From: Pseudomonadota bacterium
Lineage (GTDB): Bacteria > Pseudomonadota > Alphaproteobacteria > Rhizobiales > Beijerinckiaceae
Assembly: GCA_023452965.1 (NCBI GenBank)
Contig: JAEXUU010000316.1
Span: forward strand, 1 to 5,916
Direction of reading: 5' to 3'
DNA: 5,916 nucleotides
A program made the position numbers and the translations under genes. Of this stretch, positions 1 through 5,916 are shown one piece after another. The notes under the pieces were generated by a model. It was given only the letters and a program-made list of their open reading frames with translations, made no database searches and was not told the origin of the DNA. Position 1 is the first letter of the stretch. Each line of letters opens with the position of its first letter.

Positions 1-40
1 GACGCCGCTTCGCGGCTCCTCAGGATGAGGGCTGAGGGAG
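1..40. repeat. Paired small hairpins after the operon, possible dispersed palindromic element and/or terminator
   Basis: Plus-strand GCCGC (4-8), loop TTC, GCGGC (12-16) forms a perfect 5-bp stem. Immediately after, CCTCA (18-22), loop GGA, TGAGG (26-30) forms a second perfect 5-bp stem, and TGAGG recurs at 33-37, offering an alternative partner. On the transcribed strand these follow the last stop codon by 13 bases or more. The layout resembles short interspersed palindromes common between genes in Hyphomicrobiales; that likeness is from memory. It might act in termination, but no U-run is visible before the window edge and the element seems to continue outside. Confidence 0.5.
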
Positions 41-50
41 CGCCGACCGC

Positions 51-928
51 TCATGGTTTTCTGCTCCCGCCGGCCTTGTGAGCCGGCTTCTTCTGCGCCG
101 CCGAGCGGCCGATCCGCTTGAAGGCGCGGTTCTGGTCGCGGATCGCGATCTCGACCGGCAGGCGCTCCATCGAGGATGCGCCGTAGAAGCCGTGGCAATG
201 CTTCGTGTTCTTCATGATGAAATCGGCATCGGCCGGCTCGGCGACCGGCCCGCCATGGACCAGGACGATCGCGTCCTTCTTCACCGCGAGCGCTGCCGCG
301 GCCCAGGCGTCGACGAGCGCCGGACAATCCGCCAGCTGCAAGGCCGTGCCGGCACCGATCGAACCGCCGGTCGTCAGGCCGAGATGGCAGACGATGATGT
401 CAGCGCCGGCCTTGGCCATGGCGCGGGCGTCGTCCTCGCAGAACACGTAAGGCGTGGTCAGCAGGCCCTTCTGGCTGGCGAGCGCGATCATCTCGACCTC
501 GAGCCCGTAGCCCATGCCGGTCTCTTCGAGATTCTTGCGGAAGACGCCGTCGATCAGCCCGACCGTCGGAAAATTCTGGACGCCGGCGAAGCCGATCCGC
601 CTGATATCGTCGAGGAAGACGTCCATGCGCCGGAATGGATCGGTGCCGCAGACCCCGGCGATCACCGGCGTCCGCTGCACCACGGGCAGCACCTCGGCGG
701 CCATCTCCATGACGATGGCATTGGCGTCGCCATAGGGCATCATGCCGGAGAGCGAGCCGCGCCCGGCCATGCGGTAGCGGCCGGAATTGTAGATCACGAT
801 GAGGTCGATGCCTCCGAGCTCCTCGCATTTGGCGGAGAGCCCGGTACCGGCGCCGCCGCCGATGATCGGCTCGCCCTTGGCGATCATCGCCCGGAAACGC
901 TTCAGCAGGGTCTTCTTGTCGAAAGGCG

Positions 929-932
<4 letters not shown>
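51..932 (-). CDS. TIM-barrel protein of the 'phosphoenolpyruvate hydrolase' family (Tm-1 C-terminal-half homologue)
   Basis: 293-residue predicted soluble cytoplasmic protein with no signal peptide or membrane segment. It matches the TIM-barrel family labelled PEP hydrolase-like (Pfam PF09370), the family that also forms the C-terminal half of plant Tm-1. Visible family blocks are a glycine-rich [11 protein letters not shown] near residues 25-35, [15 protein letters not shown] at 47-61, [12 protein letters not shown] at 93-104, [13 protein letters not shown] at 117-129, LEETGMGYG at 135-143, [12 protein letters not shown] at 183-194, HGGP at 226-229 and [12 protein letters not shown] at 248-259. 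The barrel seems complete. Beyond about residue 270 there is a Lys/Arg-rich tail (KR, KK, HK, RK) that looks disordered. The start overlaps the upstream stop as ATGA and has GGAGG six bases before it, so translational coupling is likely. It is the last gene of the operon. The enzymatic name is inherited from fold similarity. I see no EDK-type motif of true PEP mutases or isocitrate lyases, so the reaction is unknown. Confidence 0.9.
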
Positions 933-3170
<2,238 letters not shown>

Positions 3171-3178
<8 letters not shown>

Positions 3179-3959
3179 GGCCGCCTCCGAGGTAGAGTTC
3201 CTGCACCTCGGGGTCGGATTCGATTTCGTCCGGCCGGCCTTCCTTGAAGATGCGGCCGTTGTGCATCATCGTCACGCTCTCGACGACGCGCAGCGCCACA
3301 TCCATGTCGTGCTCGATGATGATGTAGCCGATATGAGCCGGCAGCGAGGTCAGGATATGGACGAGGTCGCGCCGCTCCGTCGGCGAGAGGCCCGCCGCCG
3401 GCTCGTCGAACAGGATGAAACGCGGCGCGCCCGACAGGGCGAGCGCGATTTCGAGCTGGCGCTGCTGGCCATAGGCGAGCTCTCCGACCAGCCGGTCCTT
3501 GACCGCAGAAAGATGCACGGCCTCGACCAGCCCTTCGGCGGCGTGGACGAGCGCATCGTCGCGGCGCGGTCGGACGAGGGAGAAGCGGTTCCGCGAGACG
3601 CCCCGGCAGGCCAGATAGACATTGTCGAGGACCGAGAGCCCGGTGAACAGCGAGGAGATCTGATAGGTGCGCCGCAGGCCGCGGCGGATGCGCTCCTGCG
3701 GCGGGAAGGCCGTCACATCCTCGCCGAAGAACCGGATCAGGCCGGTGCTCGGCGCGAAGTCCCCGGTGATGCAGTTGAACAGGGTCGTCTTGCCCGCGCC
3801 ATTCGAGCCGAGCACGGCGCGACGCTCGCCGGGGCGCACCGAGAGCGTGACGTCGGACAGCGCGGCGAGCGCACCGAACAGCCGCGAAACGCCGCGCAAT
3901 TCCAGCGCATTGGCCGAGCCGGCGGAGGCCAGGCTCTCGCGTGCGGTGACGGCGCTCAT
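3171..3959 (-). CDS. livG: Branched-chain amino-acid-type ABC transporter ATPase, LivG
   Basis: 262-residue cytoplasmic ATPase that energises a HAAT-family importer, expected to pair with the LivF domain encoded just downstream. All nucleotide-binding motifs are intact: Walker A GSNGAGKT (51-58), Q-loop Q100 in TYQ, the LivG-style signature LAYGQQRQLE (161-170) in place of LSGGQ, Walker B FILFDEP (181-187), and switch histidine H217 in IIEHDMD. The C-terminus EVQELYLGGG (251-260) is the usual LivG ending. The first 17 or so residues precede the conserved domain and look like a short unstructured extension. The start is supported by the 4-nt ATGA overlap with the livM stop; only a G-rich stretch precedes it, so translation probably relies on coupling. 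The LivG assignment is firm from the motifs. The transported substrate cannot be told from this subunit. Confidence 0.95.
3184..3188 (-). promoter_or_regulatory. Ribosome binding site of the LivF/Tm-1-like fusion gene
   Basis: GGAGG on the minus strand, five bases before the ATG ending at 3178 and inside the last codons of livG. It is a good Shine-Dalgarno core and supports the overlapping start, and with it MAERFRPPP as the real N-terminus. Confidence 0.7.
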
Positions 3960-5041
3960 GGCGAGCCCCCGCCGATGCGCATGCCGGCCTCGCGGGCCTC
4001 GCTGCCCTTGCGATAGCGCTCGCGCAGGCGTTGCCAGATGCCGATCAGCCCGTCGGGCGAGAACAGCACGATGACGAGGAAGCCGAGGCCGATCAGCAGC
4101 TGGTAGCGCTTGCCGTCGAGGCCGACCCCTTCCAGCATGTCAAGCGAGAAGGTCCGCAGCAGCACATAGACGAGTGCGCCGATGAACGGGCCGATCGGGC
4201 GGCTGAGGCCGCCGACGACGGCGATGATGAGCATGTCGACGACAGGACCGACTCCGGCCGTGCCGGGCGAGATCTGGCGCTGATACCAGACCAACAATAC
4301 GCCGGCGCAGGCGGCGATGAACGAGGCGAAGGCGTAGGCCGCAATGCGATGGGCGACGACGTCGAAGCCGAGGGCCGCCATGCGGCGCGGATTGTCGCGC
4401 GTCCCCTGCAAGGCGAGACCGAAGGGCGCCCGCGAGACATAGATCACCGCGCCATAGGCCAGAGCGGAACAGGCCAGCGTGAGATAGTAGAAGGGCAGGT
4501 TCTGGCCCCAGTCGACGCCGAGGAAGACCGGCGGCTTGATGCCGTTGAAGCCGCTGAAACCGTTGAATATCGTGTAGTTCTGCAGCGCGAGGTAATAGAA
4601 GGCCGAGGCGATCGCGAGCGTGATCATGATCGTGTAGATGCCTTCGGTCCGCACCGAAAGCGCGCCGCTGAGCGTGCCGAACAGGGTCGCGACCAGGATC
4701 GCGACCGGCGCCGCCATCCACCAGGGCCAGTGCAGGCTGATCTGCGAGATCGCGCTGTCGCCGAGGATCGCGACGAGATAGCCGGCGCAGGCCGCCACCG
4801 TCATCTGCGCGAGGCTGACGATGCCGCCATAGCCCGCCAGGAACATCAGGCCGAGCGCGACGAGGCCGAGGATCATCGAATAGGCGAAGATCTGGACGAG
4901 CCAGAACGGGCTCGCGATCGCGGGCATCACCAGCAGCAGCACCGCCACGACCCAGAAGGCCGTGCCGCGGCGTGCCAGCCACGCCGGAAAGCCCTCCCGG
5001 GTGCGGGCGCGCTGCTCGAGGTTGAGATCGGCGATCGCCAT
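3956..5041 (-). CDS. livM: Branched-chain amino-acid-type ABC transporter permease, LivM
   Basis: 361-residue inner-membrane permease, one half of the transmembrane channel with LivH. It opens with a polar, charged cytoplasmic stretch (1-26), then hydrophobic segments at about 27-45, 47-70, 73-93, 108-128, 134-153, 182-202, 231-252, 266-295 and 312-328. Family hallmarks are GYGGIVSLAQM (70-80), the cytoplasmic coupling loop RAPFGLALQGTRDNPRRMAA (204-223), GGLSRPIGPFIGA (277-289) and the C-terminal FSPDGLIGI (327-335). The frame stays open upstream through the livH region to about 5608, but that upstream translation is arginine-rich and lacks permease character. I place the start at 5041, where the family-like N-terminus begins, two bases after the livH stop and eight bases after a GAGG. 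The C-terminal tail is basic, then glycine-rich. The substrate is undetermined. Confidence 0.94.
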   Translation of the reverse strand: MAIADLNLEQRARTREGFPAWLARRGTAFWVVAVLLLVMPAIASPFWLVQIFAYSMILGLVALGLMFLAGYGGIVSLAQMTVAACAGYLVAILGDSAISQISLHWPWWMAAPVAILVATLFGTLSGALSVRTEGIYTIMITLAIASAFYYLALQNYTIFNGFSGFNGIKPPVFLGVDWGQNLPFYYLTLACSALAYGAVIYVSRAPFGLALQGTRDNPRRMAALGFDVVAHRIAAYAFASFIAACAGVLLVWYQRQISPGTAGVGPVVDMLIIAVVGGLSRPIGPFIGALVYVLLRTFSLDMLEGVGLDGKRYQLLIGLGFLVIVLFSPDGLIGIWQRLRERYRKGSEAREAGMRIGGGSP

Positions 5042-5043
5042 GC

Positions 5044-5916
5044 TCAGCGCCTCGCCGCCAAGCCCTGCGGCCGCACCGCCAGGACCGCCACCATGATGAC
5101 GAAGGTCAGCATCACCGCGTAGGTCGGCATGTAGACCGAGCCGAACTGCTCGGCGAGGCCGACGATCAGCGCGCCGATCGCCGCGCCGGGGATCGAGCCC
5201 ATGCCGCCGACGATGACGACCACCAGCGAGGACAGCAGGATCTTGGTGTCCTCGCCCGGCTGCAGCGACTGGAAGGTGCCGCCGACGACGCCGGCCAGCC
5301 CCGCGAGCCCGGCGCCGAAGGCGAAGATCATCACGAAGACGAGCTGGACGCGCACGCCGGTCGCCGAGAGCATGTCGCGATCGTCGACACCGGCACGCAC
5401 CAGCATGCCGACCCGCGTCCGGTTGAGCGCGAGCCACATCAGGACACCGACGATGACGGCCCCGACCAGGATCGCGAGGCGCACCAGCGGATAGGTCATC
5501 ATCACCGGGTCGCCATTGCCGCGCAGCGCCACGACGAAGGGCAGCTGGACCGGGCCGGAGAGCCAGTCCGGCGTCGTCACCTGGAAGGTGTCGCCGCCAT
5601 AGTTCCACAAAAGGAGGTCGGCGAAGATGATCGAGAGGCCGATGGTCACCAGCGTCTGACGCAGGTCCTGGCCTTCCATCCCGCGGAAGAGCAGCACCTG
5701 CATCAGCACGCCGACGATGCCGACGACGACGAAGGCGGCCAGGAGCGCCAGGAGCCAGGAGCCGGTGAGATGGCCGACGCTGTAGCCGAGATAGCCGCCG
5801 AACAGATAGAGCGAGCCATGGGCGAGATTGACGTTGCGCATCAGCCCGAAGATGAGGGTGAAGCCGCTGGCGACCAGGAAATAGAGCGCGCCGAGCGTGA
5901 TGCCGTTGAACAGCGC
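5044..5916 (-). CDS. livH: Branched-chain amino-acid-type ABC transporter permease, LivH (5'-truncated by the window)
   Basis: Inner-membrane permease partner of LivM; 290 residues are visible and the coding frame runs off the window edge. The first visible residues, ALFNGITLGALYFLVASG, are the typical LivH first membrane helix, so only a short N-terminal piece, perhaps about ten residues, is missing. The methionine at base 5841 is internal (within FGLMRNVNLAHG) and not the start. In visible-residue numbering the hallmarks are MRNVNLAHGSLYL (26-38), QTLVTIGLSIIFAD (87-100), the coupling loop TRVGMLVRAGVDDRDM (167-182), GGMGSIPGAAIGALIVGL (237-254) and the C-terminal VRPQGL (281-286). About eight hydrophobic segments are recognisable. 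The stop lies two bases before livM. The operon's promoter and probably its solute-binding protein gene lie outside the window. Confidence 0.94.
   Translation of the reverse strand, partial: ALFNGITLGALYFLVASGFTLIFGLMRNVNLAHGSLYLFGGYLGYSVGHLTGSWLLALLAAFVVVGIVGVLMQVLLFRGMEGQDLRQTLVTIGLSIIFADLLLWNYGGDTFQVTTPDWLSGPVQLPFVVALRGNGDPVMMTYPLVRLAILVGAVIVGVLMWLALNRTRVGMLVRAGVDDRDMLSATGVRVQLVFVMIFAFGAGLAGLAGVVGGTFQSLQPGEDTKILLSSLVVVIVGGMGSIPGAAIGALIVGLAEQFGSVYMPTYAVMLTFVIMVAVLAVRPQGLAARR
5050..5053 (-). promoter_or_regulatory. Ribosome binding site of livM
   Basis: GAGG on the minus strand, eight bases before the ATG at 5041 and inside the last codons of livH. It is modest in strength, but it helps choose this start over any upstream start in the long open frame. 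Confidence 0.55.

Noticed and set aside
4031..5122. A plus-strand open frame of 363 codons opposite livM
   Set aside because: Its composition is dominated by Asp, Glu, Arg and Gln with no fold-like pattern, and it is antisense to a clear permease.
5042..5608. Upstream extension of livM, giving a 550-residue protein
   Set aside because: The extra residues are an arginine-rich out-of-frame reading of livH. The permease-like N-terminus starts at 5041 with a suitable ribosome binding site.
5044..5841. livH starting at the methionine at 5841
   Set aside because: The 25 codons before it encode the typical LivH first helix in the same frame, so this methionine is internal.

Overview
This GC-rich window holds the 3' part of one tightly packed operon, read entirely from the minus strand. 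The style suggests an alphaproteobacterium of the Hyphomicrobiales (Bosea, Bradyrhizobium or Methylobacterium type). That placement rests on GC-biased codon use, the Liv-type operon and a short palindromic motif at the window edge of a kind I associate with that order. It is an inference, not a phylogenetic result.

In transcription order (right to left) the genes are: a LivH-type permease (5044-5916, 5' end cut by the window), a LivM-type permease (3956-5041), a LivG-type ATPase (3171-3959), a LivF-type ATPase fused in frame to a Tm-1-like/UPF0261 domain (929-3178), and a TIM-barrel protein of the 'phosphoenolpyruvate hydrolase' family (51-932). The junctions are a 2-nt gap and then overlaps of 4, 8 and 4 nt, so the genes are very probably co-transcribed and translationally coupled. 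Only the last 50 bases (1-50) are intergenic. They carry two small hairpins that may be a dispersed repeat and/or the operon terminator.

Together the first four genes encode the membrane and ATPase parts of a branched-chain amino-acid-type (HAAT family) importer. No periplasmic substrate-binding protein is in the window, so the substrate cannot be named. The unusual part is the tail of the operon. The LivF subunit carries a full-length UPF0261 domain after a linker of about 90 residues, and the next gene encodes the TIM-barrel family that forms the other half of the plant Tm-1 protein. The two halves of a Tm-1-like protein are thus split over adjacent genes, and one half is covalently attached to a transporter ATPase. 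This hints that uptake is coupled to sensing or processing of the imported compound by a Tm-1-type module of unknown biochemistry.

Long plus-strand reading frames opposite these genes look like GC-driven shadows. I see no tRNA, rRNA, CRISPR array, insertion sequence or internal promoter.
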